NCBI GenBank assembly: GCA_030549335.1
Contig: CM060198.1
Location: 58,228,771-58,292,770, forward strand
Origin: Pontederia crassipes
Lineage: Eukaryota; Streptophyta; Magnoliopsida; Commelinales; Pontederiaceae
Direction of reading: 5' to 3'
Length of the DNA: 64,000 nucleotides
Made by a program: the position numbers and the translations under genes. Numbering within the stretch: position 1 is the first letter of the stretch; every line of letters begins with the position of its first letter. Positions 35,035 through 47,115 of this stretch are shown piece after piece. The notes beneath the pieces were generated by a model. The model was not told where the DNA came from. It was given only the letters and a program-made list of their open reading frames with translations, and did no database searches.

Positions 35035-37419
35035 CCAGATACAGTTCACAAGTTTCATATCAAATTTTGCCTTTTTTTGTTTTCACCTTCAATTCGCATC
35101 CGTTTCTTTTACCTTCTTACGAGGTTAATTTTGGTGTACATATGTGATCATAAATGAACAGGCTAAAGGCCATCTTATTTGTCTTACCATAGAGCGTGTA
35201 ATACTAATACTACTTTTTTTCTAGTTAACTATACACAAAGATCAATTATGTTTCTCAAGTATATATATATATATATATATATAAAAGTATTGCGATATTA
35301 AATTACAACTTGGGAAAACTTTTAACGTGCATAAATTGCATCCGTTGTTCATGACTTACATGACTTCGATCATTCTTTGCCTCGTGTGTTTTTAACAGAT
35401 GGACGGTAGAGTACAAGAGGCAGCAGCTCCACGTTCCACGTGTTGTGTTCCCACGACACGTCGGACTCATTTAAACTGTGTCAAACGGCGGGGCCCACAA
35501 ACCACACCTCTCCTCGGGGAACACGCTGCCCTGACGCTACACGACAAAAGAAGATGGGCCCAAAAAGATCCCAAATAGAAGCAGGTGCATGCCGGAAGGG
35601 CGTCGGTCGGTTTTTAAGATTTTTTTCCCCTTTTTTTTATTTTAATATATTAAATTAGAAATATAAATAAATAAAACGTGACCTTTATCCGGAAAAAAAA
35701 AACGATGGAGGGCGGTACTTATCCATCCGAAATTTAATCACATCGATGCACGGTCCAAATTTGACTAATTCCTCCTAACACGCCCATGCCGCCACCATCT
35801 CAACCGTACAGTTATTATGGCAGTACAAATTTAATTTTGATCGAATTAAATGTATATTATAAGTTTTTCTTGTGATGGAGAAGAATTTTAAATATAATTG
35901 ATGTATGGTTGCTCCGATACGCGTGCGGCATAAAACTCGTCTTGTCGCGTAGCGACACATGGGAGTCCACGTGAATCATGCGTGGCGGTCCCACGTGCAT
36001 TCGACCCCCCTTTCTCCGGGAACTGTTCCCGCTTCCAGGTCTCAAGAGTGGCCCATGGGCCCATGAGAGGGGAGACTTCGACTCCTCATATACTTAAGAA
36101 TTTTTCCTATTATTAATATATATATTAAAGTTAAAACGGGGGAAAATTAAAAAAAAAAAAGCAAAGAAGTCGCCATCAATGACTTTAATTTTTTCCAATT
36201 TTCTTGGTAATTTTCCCGTGACATATATGTTTGAATTTCCTACCTAAGATGTTAGGAAGCAGTCCATGTATCTAATCATGAACTTTTTAGAATTTCCACA
36301 CTTCCCTTTTTTTTAAAAAAAAAATCTGACATAAGTTTATAGGAATATTATAAATGTTTTCAAACTTCCTATGGCGTATTAAATAATTTGGAGCACTTAT
36401 TAAATTTTTTGACCTGCAAAAAAAAAAAAAGAAGAAACAGATAAATTATTTAACCACTCATCACTTTCTTTTTGTTATGTAATAAATTGAGTTGGTTGGA
36501 TTATTGTGTTGCTGCTGCTGTTTGAAGTAGACGTGCATTTGGGATTTAGTGGGAAAACCTAATGGCAGCACTTATTTAGGGTTTGGCCTGTGATCATTTT
36601 GACATTATGATACATATAATTTTTGACGTATTGTAATCTTTTATTTTTTTTAAAGAAGATTATGCTACTAGAGAAGAAAAGGACATATATGCATGTATTG
36701 TGTGCCCCAAATTACATGTGTTTACATCAGGTCCCTTTCTTAGTTGGCTTTGGCGTGGACATGTAGATGCTCATGAACTGTACAAATAGCAGTCGGCCAA
36801 TTGAATGACAAATTTCTAATGTCAAGGAGAAGATGATTGATTGTTGAGGCAGAACTACACATTAATTATGGTTAATTTATCCCTAATGGGTCAATGTCAT
36901 TGTGAGAATGGACATTGATTACTGTGGGAGTATATATTAATTAGTTGATGGTGACTTTTCGATATTCGAAACTATTAGCACTCGACTAATTCGATATTCA
37001 GATGAGAGCGATATGAATAAATTTTAATCAAAATGTTGATTTTAAGAATCAAATATGAAACTATTAGCAGATAGTGATTCTAGAATATTGATTCCAGAAT
37101 ATGGTCTCGCTCAATCTATCTTTGGTTTAGTTGTTGGCTCTTTTAGTAGACTCATGCATGCTTCTTACCTGATTGATAATGTATCTTCAATTGTGCATCA
37201 TGTGAGCTTTTAATGGTCCGGAGAAGGCACAGGGCATTGCATATGAAGATGAAATATGTGCTGTACGTAGGACCTCTCTCTCTCTCTCTCTGAACGCAAT
37301 GAATTAATTTAATCAAATAGTTAGGCGATGAAGAGAAGGACAACACAAGAAATGATTTGGTAAGATGAACTAATTGATGTCAGGTTTTGCATTCATATCT
37401 GTATTGAATACATTACTAC

Positions 37420-37492
<73 letters not shown>

Positions 37493-37910
37493 CAATAAGT
37501 CCATGATCTATTATTGCTTGAGCTGTGTACGCATCATAATTGCGTATGTTTGGAAGATGACATGATTAACTTAATTGATCTCTATAAACTAAACTGGATT
37601 ATATATTGATCACAAACACTGATCAAGCTTGATTTCATTCTCAGTTGGCAATAATAAGTTAGATGATTTGGCATTACATAATTCTATTATTTGTTCGGTT
37701 AAAAATATAAAATCATTGATGTTGTTCTTCCTAATGATTCAAAGATTCTAATCAAATTTAACATGTTCTCATAATTTTTCACTTTGTCATTCTAATTAAG
37801 AAAAAAAAATTGTATCTTCAGGTTTCAGGATCAATCAAGAGGATATAACAAAAAAAAAGTAGGGTAGGATTTGATCTTTAACTGATAATTGATTCATCTC
37901 TTTACTAATT
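35035..37910. other. Gene-free region with G-box motifs and AT microsatellites
   Basis: No gene seen. Perfect CACGTG motifs lie at 35437-35442, 35968-35973 and 35992-35997 in locally GC-richer text. AT microsatellites lie at 35262-35283 and 37421-37489. The remainder is AT-rich filler. Confidence 0.5.
37421..37489. repeat. (TA)n microsatellite
   Basis: About 34 TA units with one interruption (TG near 37447). Confidence 0.9.
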
Positions 37911-39310
37911 ATAACATCCCGAAATTTTTCAAATTTAAAATCATAATTAAAATAAATCCAAAATTTTAAGGTTCATTAAAGAAGGTTAAAGTTTGAAAAG
38001 AAATAAAAGTATAGTTAATGGAAGGATAAAAGAAAAGGAAAAGACAATACAAGAAAAGTTTTAATAAGAATAAAAGTGTTATTAGATAAGAGATAGGAAA
38101 TAATAATTTCTAGTTATATTAGAAATTGAAATTAAATAATATTAGGAATTTAAAAAAAATGAATTTGAATATATGTATAAGTTTAGAATATAAATGACTT
38201 CTATCGAGAGTTAAAATAAAAGTTTTATGTCTAAAAATATCTAGAAGATATATATTTCGAAAATGAAAAGATGAAAATAATATTAATTTATTTAATTTCA
38301 AAAATTAAGGAATGATTATGCTTATGAGATAAAATAAAGAAAAACTAATTAGAAAATTATCAGGACAAAATTTGTTGAAGGACTGAATTAAGACTTTTAA
38401 GGAAGGTGAAATTAGGAGGGATTAAATTAAAATATTCAAAAATAAAATATTAATTTATTATTATTTTGATTTCGAAAATTCAATATTTAGACTAATAATT
38501 ATTATTTAATTACAAATTTATATGTAAATTAGAATATAAGAGGATACTATGAATAAATAGGAATTTGATTTGAAGAAGAAAAGAAAAGAAGATGAAAGAT
38601 AAATAATAAATAATATTTAATTCAGATAAAGAATCATTATTAAAATTAATAAATATTAATTTATTTAATCTCATATTTTATTTTAAAATAAGGGAATATT
38701 GAGTTGAGAAAAGATAAAAGAAGTTAAGAAAGGACAAGATGTTGAATTAAAGAAAAGAAAGGGAATTGAAAGATTAAATGATTGTTCACATTTAATTGAA
38801 TAGATAAATAAAATATTTATTTAAGAAAATTATATGAAATAAAAGATAACTAAGTTCAGAATATAAAAGAAGACATTATACATAGATAAGACTTTGAATA
38901 GATGAAAAAAAAGGAAAAGAAAGAAAAAGATAATATAATCATGATAATTAAGAATGATTATAGATAAAATTCAAAATTAAAATTAGAGATGTTTAATCAT
39001 TTAATCTCGGAATAAAACTTAATCACATCCAAAGCCAACTCCATTTCCCTACAATTACTCTACACTAACCCCCTTTCTCACGTTCAAAAAGTAGTTTTAT
39101 CTCCAATTTGAAGTCATGTTTTCTCTCACCTCAGTGTGCATGCATGGTCGCAGCCTTCGGCCATCTACTCATGGTTGATGGCTTTGTCAAAGGACACCGG
39201 AGGCAGTACCCAAAGTGGAGCACGATCACCAGAAAATATGTCCAAAATTTTAGATTTTAAGTAGTCTGAAATAGTTACGGTACGTGATATTTCAGATTCA
39301 TTTTTTGATA
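37911..39310 (+). other. Purine-biased AT-rich block, possible Gypsy LTR relic
   Basis: From about 37930 to 39000 the plus strand is dominated by A and G with very few C residues, full of AAGAAAAGGAAAAG-like words. It opens with ATAACATCCCGAAATTTTTC, similar to the start of some plant Gypsy LTRs. No coding frame and no matching second LTR were found. Confidence 0.25.
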
Positions 39311-40825
39311 TAATTTCTCAATGAATTAGATAAAATGAGGAATGAATTATGATTGATTTATGTTCTTTTTATAATTGATTGAATTTTTGTGTCAAAAGGA
39401 ATAATGTGCAGAAAGTTATAGCATGTTAAAATCTTAAAAAAATCTCACTAGTGTTTCAACAATTAAAACCCGAGCTAGATTGGCACTCGGCCTGGGTTCA
39501 TTTGTAGAGTTGAACTTCATGCAGCTTTGTTCCAAACTCGACTTGAATTACAACTTGACTCGGGCTTTGCCGTGACAGTTCTTTATGTTTAAATTCCCTT
39601 TTTCTGACGTCCTGACCCGAGTTGTATTCATATGTCTTATCTTATGATTTGAATGATGTTGTTAGTAAACCTAACCTTAGCCATCCTCGGATCCGATCGA
39701 TTTCTACTAAAAGAAGAGTTTATTTTCACGTCAGAACTTGACTTGAGCTCAATCAAGCACAGTTCGGACACAATCAAATTTGACCCGAATTCTATTTAAC
39801 AAATTAGAGCTTTTTGTTGTTTAATTATTCTATTATGATTTGATTATTTTTTCTTTATAATAATTAATGACAAATAGAGAGAACAATAAGAATGTTAATT
39901 AGGTCAAGAAAATTTAAAAATGTTAAACGGAGTTTTTTTATTGTTAACGAAATAGAATAGAAAAATAAAAAAAAATAAAAAAGGGGTTTATGCGACATCT
40001 TCACGGGGTGCGTAATTATTCTTATCCAAATGTTACATTTCCTAAAAATTTTTTTGAATAATTTTTTAGTCGTATCAAGCAATTTCTGATTGATGTTCGT
40101 AGCAACGCACAATCAAATTACTATTTGAGAAAAAAAAATAATTTAATATTTATCAAACGGTTCAGACGTCACTTGAAAAAATGTCAAGATAAAGAAGCTT
40201 TAAATAAACGGACCCTTAATTATTAGTTCCCTATTTATCACAGCGTGATTGTTGATATAGTAAATAAATGAAAAATATCATACTTAAAAAGTGATGGTCA
40301 ATTTGCATTATAATCATTTCGAATGTTTAATTAAATTAGCAGAGTTGTGGCATTATTACTTTTTTAATCTTTATTATGCCTATTGCTTGGCCCTGACCTC
40401 AATGTGACACTTCATGTATGTTGCTTTCCAACGCCCAACCATGCCCATGCTTATGACTTGACTTTAATGATCGATTGATATATTTATCTTCATTGTATAA
40501 CTTTTGATTCTCTTTTCTTATCCTATCTACTTCCTCTACGTGTGTTCATTTAGGGTCGGGTCAAATATGAGTTAAAAAAGTTTAGCTCGACTTAATTAGA
40601 TCCGACTCATGATTTTATTTTAAATGATGTTTACTTAATTTAAGTATTTTATATTATTTTAAAAGTTTAAAATTATAAAATAAAGTATTAAAATACAAAA
40701 AGTATTTAAATATTTTAAATAACATGTTTAGCATTTAAAAATATTAAATGTATTTTTAATATTAATAATATAAAAATAAAAAGAAAAAATATGATCGAGT
40801 CAAGATGACGGATTGGGTTGAATCT
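39311..40825. other. AT-rich intergenic DNA, no gene seen
   Basis: Only short frames. A few GACTCGGGT-type words occur at 39470-39790, common in plant repeats, but no boundary could be set. Confidence 0.45.
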
Positions 40826-41262
40826 TGCATAAAGAAAAAAAATTTGAAATTTGATCCAAACCAACTCAAACCAATTTTTATCGAATTGGGTTAAATTTAT
40901 TCACGGACCCCTATCCCCCTCTTGTCGCATCAAAATGGTGTTAATGCATGAAACCATACCATATATTCTTTAAGTATTAATTTTTCTTCTTAGAGAAGGA
41001 ATTGAAGTTATTTATTCTCTTGCATAATGAAAATTTAGAACTCGATCCGACCCGACCCGACCAATCTTGACGAGTTGAGTTGTTCACGGTCGAATCACCC
41101 CTATATGCCTCCTCTCTCATAGAATGGCGTTAATGCAAGAAACTCGACCATATAAATTTTTAAGGATTAATTATTCTTCTTAAAGAAGGAATTAAAAATT
41201 GTTCTATTGCATAAAGAAAAATTGGAACTCAATCCGATACGACCAATCTTAGCCAACAAAAT
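40826..41262 (+). repeat. Tandem repeat of about 190 bp, two full units and a partial third
   Basis: The units start at TGCATAAAGAAAA-type text (40826, 41021, 41208). Each contains GATCCGACC-like words, CGGACCCCTAT or AATCACCCCTAT, ATGGCGTTAATGCAAGAAAC and TTCTTCTTAGAGAAGGAATT. Similarity between units is roughly three quarters by eye. Confidence 0.7.
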
Positions 41263-41296
41263 GACTTAAAAGGAGTTTTAAATTTCTTCCTCTTTA

Positions 41297-42060
41297 GTAA
41301 TTGAAAAAAGATCCGATAAGCATTTATTTTACTTGCGTATAAGTAAGAAAAAATAAACTTTGAAATATATTTTATGTAAGAAAAAAAAGTTAATTAGTTT
41401 GATCAATAAATGCAAACTATTTTGCTTTTAAAATATACATAACTTTTCTTCACATATTTTGCCCTTAGAACGTACAATCTCCACACAGTGGCCATCCTCT
41501 CCCCTGCGTGTGCTCGGCCTTGATCTCGCCCTCTCTTCCATGCAATGCCGTGTCCTCGTCCTCTTGACCGTGCATGCTCCCTGATGCCCTCCTCGACCTC
41601 GTCCGCTCGCGTTATCTTCGACATCACTCATTGCCGCCCTCCTCAACCTCGCCCACTTATGTCGCCTCTGCATGCTTGACCTCGCCTCACTTGATCGCCC
41701 TCGACCACGTCCGCTCACCATTGACCTCGTCATCTCGACTGTTGACGCCGTTCACCGCAAGGCTCAATCGTCGACGTCATTCACCGCTTCTCTGTCTTCT
41801 GCTTCTATCCTTTTGCCCAAGTTGAACCAGGCGTGAAAATGGATGTTAGGAGGAGGTTGTGTTGGGCCATGGATCCACCATCTAAGGGATCTCCTTGATA
41901 ATAAAAGTATTTATAAGTTATTATTATCAAATAATTTTAAAAATCCACGAGTAAAATTATATTTATTATATGTAAATACTTAAAAGTATAAAGAACAAAG
42001 TAGCATATTGGTCAAATTAACAAGTAAAAAAGTGCTTATCAATCATTTTCTTTAGTTATT
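41297..42060. mobile_element. TIR element enclosing a GC-rich insert
   Basis: The left text at 41297-41335 (TAATTG...GATAAGCATTTATTTTACTTG) is matched by the complement of 42019-42060 (TAACTA...GATAAGCACTTTTTTACTTG), and similarity continues inward. Between them lies a GC-rich block (41470-41830) unlike the surroundings, with no credible gene. It could be a non-autonomous DNA transposon carrying captured host sequence. Confidence 0.4.
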
Positions 42061-42837
42061 AAAAAAGGAGAAAATCTAACTTTACTGTTAATTGGTTTTC
42101 TAAATCATAACAACGGTTAAAAAGAATTTAACTTAGAATATCATTGTCGGTCGTTGAATTAAGTTAATATAACAGAACATTTTAATATTTCAAGACTTTA
42201 TAAGTTGAGGACAGAAATAATATCTCAGGAGGCATATGATTTTTTTTTTTATATTTTTTCGATGCTCAAGAAATGGTATTTCGACATAACAAATTACACG
42301 AGAATACCATATTCATCAATATTCATAAATAATAAAAATCTAATATGAAATAAAAAATTACTATTATCAATACTTATAATTATTATTGAGCATCATCAAT
42401 TATATTCTAAATTATAACTGAGGTTTTTTTTTGGCTTACATGATACGAAATAATTGGGAAATGAGGTGCTATTAAATAGTTTAATAGTTCAAGATAAATT
42501 TTAAAAATAAAAATTACATATTTCGTAATAAAAATTATAAGTTATTATTTTATTCAAACAGTCTTTTTAATATTATAATAGAATAAAGATGTGAAGAAAA
42601 AATTGTGTACATTCTAAAGATGAAATAATATATTCATTAATAAAAAAAAATTTCCTGCAAAATAAGTTGGATCTCTTAGTTTTTTTTTTACTTATACACA
42701 AAGAAAAAAGGTGTTTATCAATTTTATTTTTCACTTATTTAATAAAAAATTATAAATATACTTATAAGTCATTTTGATTTAGTTATAAATTTAGCCGAAG
42801 TCTCTAAGATATAGAGAGTACGGAGGTGACCTAAACA
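42061..42837. other. AT-rich intergenic DNA, no gene seen
   Basis: Low-complexity AT-rich text only. Confidence 0.5.
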
Positions 42838-42892
42838 ATGGGCCTTAACATGCTACAAAAGTTCGGGCCCATATCTCCTGCGGTATGGGCCT
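42838..42892 (+). promoter_or_regulatory. Cluster of three site II (TGGGCC) elements
   Basis: TGGGCC occurs at 42839-42844 and 42886-42891, and its complement at 42866-42871, within 53 bp. Site II elements bind TCP factors and, with a telo-box, mark promoters of plant growth-related genes. They lie about 510-565 bp upstream of the ANP32-like start codon. Confidence 0.5.
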
Positions 42893-43300
42893 AGCCCGAA
42901 AGTGAAACATCTCATGGCCTTTTATTGAGTTAGTTGTATTTAAATTTTGATCAAGAGACAACCGTCAATGAAATGTACGTAGGTTAATTAATTGAATTGA
43001 ATACCTCGTCAACTGTTTTGCTAAATACTTTTTAAATTTTGATAAATACGATATATATATTATTTATTAATTATGTATCAATAATAATAAGATAATTCAC
43101 TGTTTTGGTCCGCGTGAAGAGTTAAAATATGATGTTACTTATTCTCCCTACGCAAGATTATTCAAACATAGTAATTAATTAACTATTTAATAAGAAAAAA
43201 AAATGTTTTTTTTAAAAAATATTCATAGACGTGGAAAATTTTGGCGTCAAAATGTCAATATTTGACGATATTGATAAAATTTTTGCAAAAAGGATCAAAG

Positions 43301-43313
43301 TTAGGGTTTAGGG
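43301..43313 (-). promoter_or_regulatory. Telo-box upstream of the ANP32-like gene
   Basis: The plus strand reads TTAGGGTTTAGGG, the complement of the AAACCCTAA telo-box, 90-102 bp upstream of the start codon. It probably lies near the transcription start or in the 5' leader. Confidence 0.55.
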
Positions 43314-43402
43314 CTCTTGCCGCTCGGTTGGTGCTGTGCATCCACCGATTCAAAAACCCCGTCTTTGAGCATTTGGTGCTCAGCCCTTTTGTTTTGTCTT
43401 CC

Positions 43403-45688
43403 ATGGAGGGGGCGTGGGAGCGGTCGGTGGCGGCAGCGCTGAAGGCGGAGGCGGCGGACGCAAAGTCCCTCAACCTCGATGGCGCGGTGAAGGCCCCCGG
43501 CGGCCGCCTCCCTTCCCCTTCTCTCCTTGAGGACAACCCTAAGCTGCGTTCCCTCGAGCGCCTCTCCATCGCCAACGTCCGCCTCGCCTCCCTCGACGGC
43601 TTCCCCCGCCTGCCCGCCCTTCGACGCCTGGTCCTCTCCGACAACCGTATCGCCGGCGGCCTCCAGGCCCTCGTCGACGCGGGCCTTTCCGCACTCCAGG
43701 ACCTCGACCTCTCCAACAACAGGATCGCGTCGATGGCCGACCTCGCGCCGCTCGCAAAGCTGAGGTTGGTGTCGCTGGATCTTTATGAGTGCCCCGTGAC
43801 AAAGTTGGCGGGTTACAGGGAGAAGGTGTTCGGGTTGATTGGGAGCTTGAAGTACTTGGATAAAGTGGACGCAAAAGGGAACGAGCGCTTGGAGTCGGAT
43901 GATGAGGAGGAAGAAGAGGAAGATGATGACGGAGAGGAAGATGTGGAAGTGGAGGAAGGAGAGGAAGACGAAGGAGAAGAAGAAGAAGACGAAGAGGGAG
44001 AGGAGGATGAGGATGACGATAATGATGACGAGGGAGAGGACGATGAAGGGGAAGGCGATGATGCTGAGGGAGAAGAAGAAGATGATGAAGAGGTACATAT
44101 TGTTCAATTATTAACAAATGGAAGCTTATTGTGTCAAAGATTTGATTAGATATCTCTGAATTGTTTCTTCCCCTGTTTGAGATGAAATAACATAAAAAAT
44201 ATTTAGCTTTTAGTTAGACGCTCTTATATGCTCGGTAATTACTTGTTAATTATTGTGATATTAAACTCAATTTCTGGTCAAAGATGGCTAATTTATTATT
44301 CTTGTTCTCATTCATGACTGTCTTTTTCTATTTCTTGTTGTATAGTTGTGTAGTTTGCAGTTGGGCTGTATGGTTGTTCTCATTAAAGGATTGCCTAGGT
44401 AGCACTCTACAAAGTGATCAAATTGTAAATGCTGCTATGACATCTTTCCTCACTTGTGACATCCTAATGAAAAGCGAGGATGGCAAAAAAAAAAAAAAGA
44501 GTTGGAGTTGTTGCATGTTCTGAAATGTATCATCAGAGTAGGATTCCACTATAAATTAATCAATGTGTAACTGCTCATCAGAATCTAATGCTTCTCAATT
44601 CTACTTGAGAAACTATATTGTATGCAAACTGCTTGTCCAATTTTAAAACTGTTTCTGCAACTAGAATTAGGACTTCGATGAATACAAAGTTTTGAAAAAA
44701 ACAATGCCAGAAAGATTTCTCACTGCAGAAGCAGGTTTACTAAAACTTGATTAACTTACTCCTACCAAAAATTATGATGCCATTGTATTTTGCCTATTTC
44801 TATCCATGCAGCGGTAATGTACTAACTTTTTACTGTGTAAAGTAGAATTGTATAGACATAACCCATGACTGATTAATGTTTTGAATTATCATGACAGGAT
44901 AACTGATTCTTTAGACTGAACATAATGCTTTCTCATATTTGGAACTTCTGGGCTCTTTATGTGCAAAAAAAGTAGGGGGTTAACCTTGAGATTTAAAATT
45001 CATGATTTCTAACTTTTGTGATAATTGACAGTTGTGACCCAATTTTGATGGTACTCATTTTTTGTTTGTTTTCTTGTCTTACATTTTTGGTGTCATATTT
45101 TTGCTGTTTTGGTCAAAACTTGTTCTAGTTAGTTCTGCATACCACAAGTATTGGCTTGTTGGATTATTATGATATTCTTGATTCAAACCCTGGGGGATTG
45201 TATACAATAACATAAACCAGTTAACCAATGGAAAAATGACCAGGGTTAGGCAGTTGGGATATGGAAAATTTGTCTTGACACTTGAATTGATTGTATTGTT
45301 TGTTTAGAAGTTTGTGATTTTATACTTTCTGAATTCTCCCAACTCTTGTCAGCCTGCATAAATGTTGGATCATCATGTTAGTAGACTAAATGGCTTGTCA
45401 TTTGGCTTTGCTGCGTGCATGCGTTGTTGAATAAAGTATTAGATGCTCACTATGCGTAGTCGTTAAGAATTGAAAAACATGATACTCTGGCTTCCTTTAT
45501 TCTGAATTTTGACACTCTGGACGTTTTCATGTTTATACTTATGGTAGCAGGAAGAGGGCGTTGCCACTGGGAATGCGGAGCCAAAATCAGACGAGGAGAA
45601 TGGAAATGGTGGCAGTGATCATGTTCAGAAAAATGGTACTGATCCATCTGCAGCACATCCTGGCAAGAGGAAGAGAGATGACGCTTGA
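43403..45688 (+). CDS. ANP32-like acidic leucine-rich nuclear phosphoprotein
   Basis: Two exons, 43403-44092 and 45551-45688 (phase 0, intron 1458 bp), encode 275 residues. I chose the ATG at 43403 (MEGAWERSV) because the longer upstream frame does not resemble the family and crosses the telo-box leader. Residues 22-155 carry leucine-rich repeats (LERLSIANVRL, LRRLVLSDNRI, LQDLDLSNNRI, LRLVSLDLYECPV) and the cap YREKVFGLIGSLKYLDKVD. This is the classic ANP32 LRR C-cap. Residues 166-230 are nearly all Asp and Glu. The second exon ends with KRKRDDA, a likely nuclear localisation signal. ANP32 proteins are histone-binding chaperones and phosphatase regulators in animals; the plant role is little known. 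The acidic run gives long Lys/Arg shadow frames. Confidence 0.9.
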
Positions 45689-47115
45689 GAACCAATAACT
45701 TGTAAATGAAGAGTATCAGATGACTAGGATAAGATCCTCGAGCCCTCGGAAAGAAAAAACCCTTGAGCCCTATTCAATGTGTTAGAAAGAAAATTAATAC
45801 CCCGTAATATTTCCATAGATGTTTTAAGAAGTTATCTATGTAGGACATCTCTCTACTGACAGTCATGGCAATGGGCCGTTTGATTCTTGGAATGGTCTCC
45901 TTAGATAAGTCCATAGCTGTTAGATTCTTTGTGTTTAGTTAAGCTCTCTGGTACACTATTTGGTTATCTATTTTGCAACATCCACACATTCCTGTACCGG
46001 GACTTCAAATCAGGTTTATTTACCTCTTATCTGTGTTTCTTTTCTTGGTGTCGCATCTTTATCCATGCCAGATTCGAATCCAATAGAAAATTTACCTGTA
46101 GCCCTCGAACCGGGTTAATCTGATTGACCCGAAACACCTGTTGAGCCACAAGTATATTTGGGTGGATATAAGTTGAAAAAAAATTCAACTCCGATTTTAA
46201 CGATTTAGTTTTTTTAAGTTTATTTTTGATCTGCAGGTGTTGATATTATTCTATTATTTTTTATTTGTAGTTTTTTTTAATATATTTTATAATTTTCTAT
46301 GTTCTTTTATTAAAAGTATAATCAGTAAAAGTTCACTGATTGCCTTTTATATGATTTTTGGTTCAAAATCTACCAACCCAGCACCATTACTACACGAACG
46401 TTCGTGCGATAAAGTCCATAAAATCGATTACCAACTCGTACGATGGATGTCCTAATAGATTGAGCAGTCCTGTGCTGGTCGGTTATGCGAGAACGAGCCA
46501 ACAACCCCTGTCCAAGAATAGCTAAACATGCTATCTAACAACGTTTACCTCTCTCTCTCTCTCTCTCTCCCCCCCTTCTTTTCTACCATTTTTAATCTAC
46601 ATTCTTTTTCTTTTTCTTTTTTGTCGAGTTTCCTCCCTCCCTTGATTTCCAACCTCTTTCTGTTGTCTTTGATGGCATTGCCCCAATAATATACAGACTT
46701 GCAGGAGCATTCCATCAACGGATTGCAGAGATCTGGTAGACGACGGATCGAGGACAACGCCGTACTGCACTCGTTCTTATTAATTTGATTTCACCCTTCT
46801 ACTCCACCTTCCAAATGAATTCTTAGCCAAAGCCAACAGGAACAGGAAGAATCAAATCGCACTCTCATTGTCACATCCTCCATCTCTTCTATTTTGTTCG
46901 ACATTAATTAGGAATCATGTGTTGTTGCCCTTTTTGTGTTTCCTGTAAGAGAAGGGAAGCACTTGCAAAGTTTCCTCGTGCAACTTTTCTGCGCATGAAT
47001 CTTGTGACGATTCCGTAGGACGTTCATGAGCAGATTGGAATAGAATCTTAATTTCTTTTTCTCTTGTCTCCTTTTTTTTCGATAAGAGGAATAGAATCTT
47101 TGTCTTCGAGAATTC
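45689..47115. other. Intergenic region between the ANP32-like and PERK genes
   Basis: It contains the ANP32-like 3' end and the PERK promoter. A (CT)n tract at 46551-46568 followed by a C run lies about 550 bp upstream of the PERK start. No other gene is seen. Confidence 0.5.

Noticed and set aside
41403-41825. Arg-rich minus-strand frames and Ser/Leu-rich plus-strand frame
   Set aside because: Compositional frames in a GC-rich block inside a TIR element, with no domain recognised.
43241-43402. N-terminal 54-residue extension of the ANP32-like frame
   Set aside because: It crosses the telo-box leader, has no family resemblance, and the ATG at 43403 gives the expected ANP32 start.
44284-44523. 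79-codon frame inside the ANP32-like intron
   Set aside because: Low-complexity hydrophobic text ending in a Lys run; no family features and it lies wholly within an intron.
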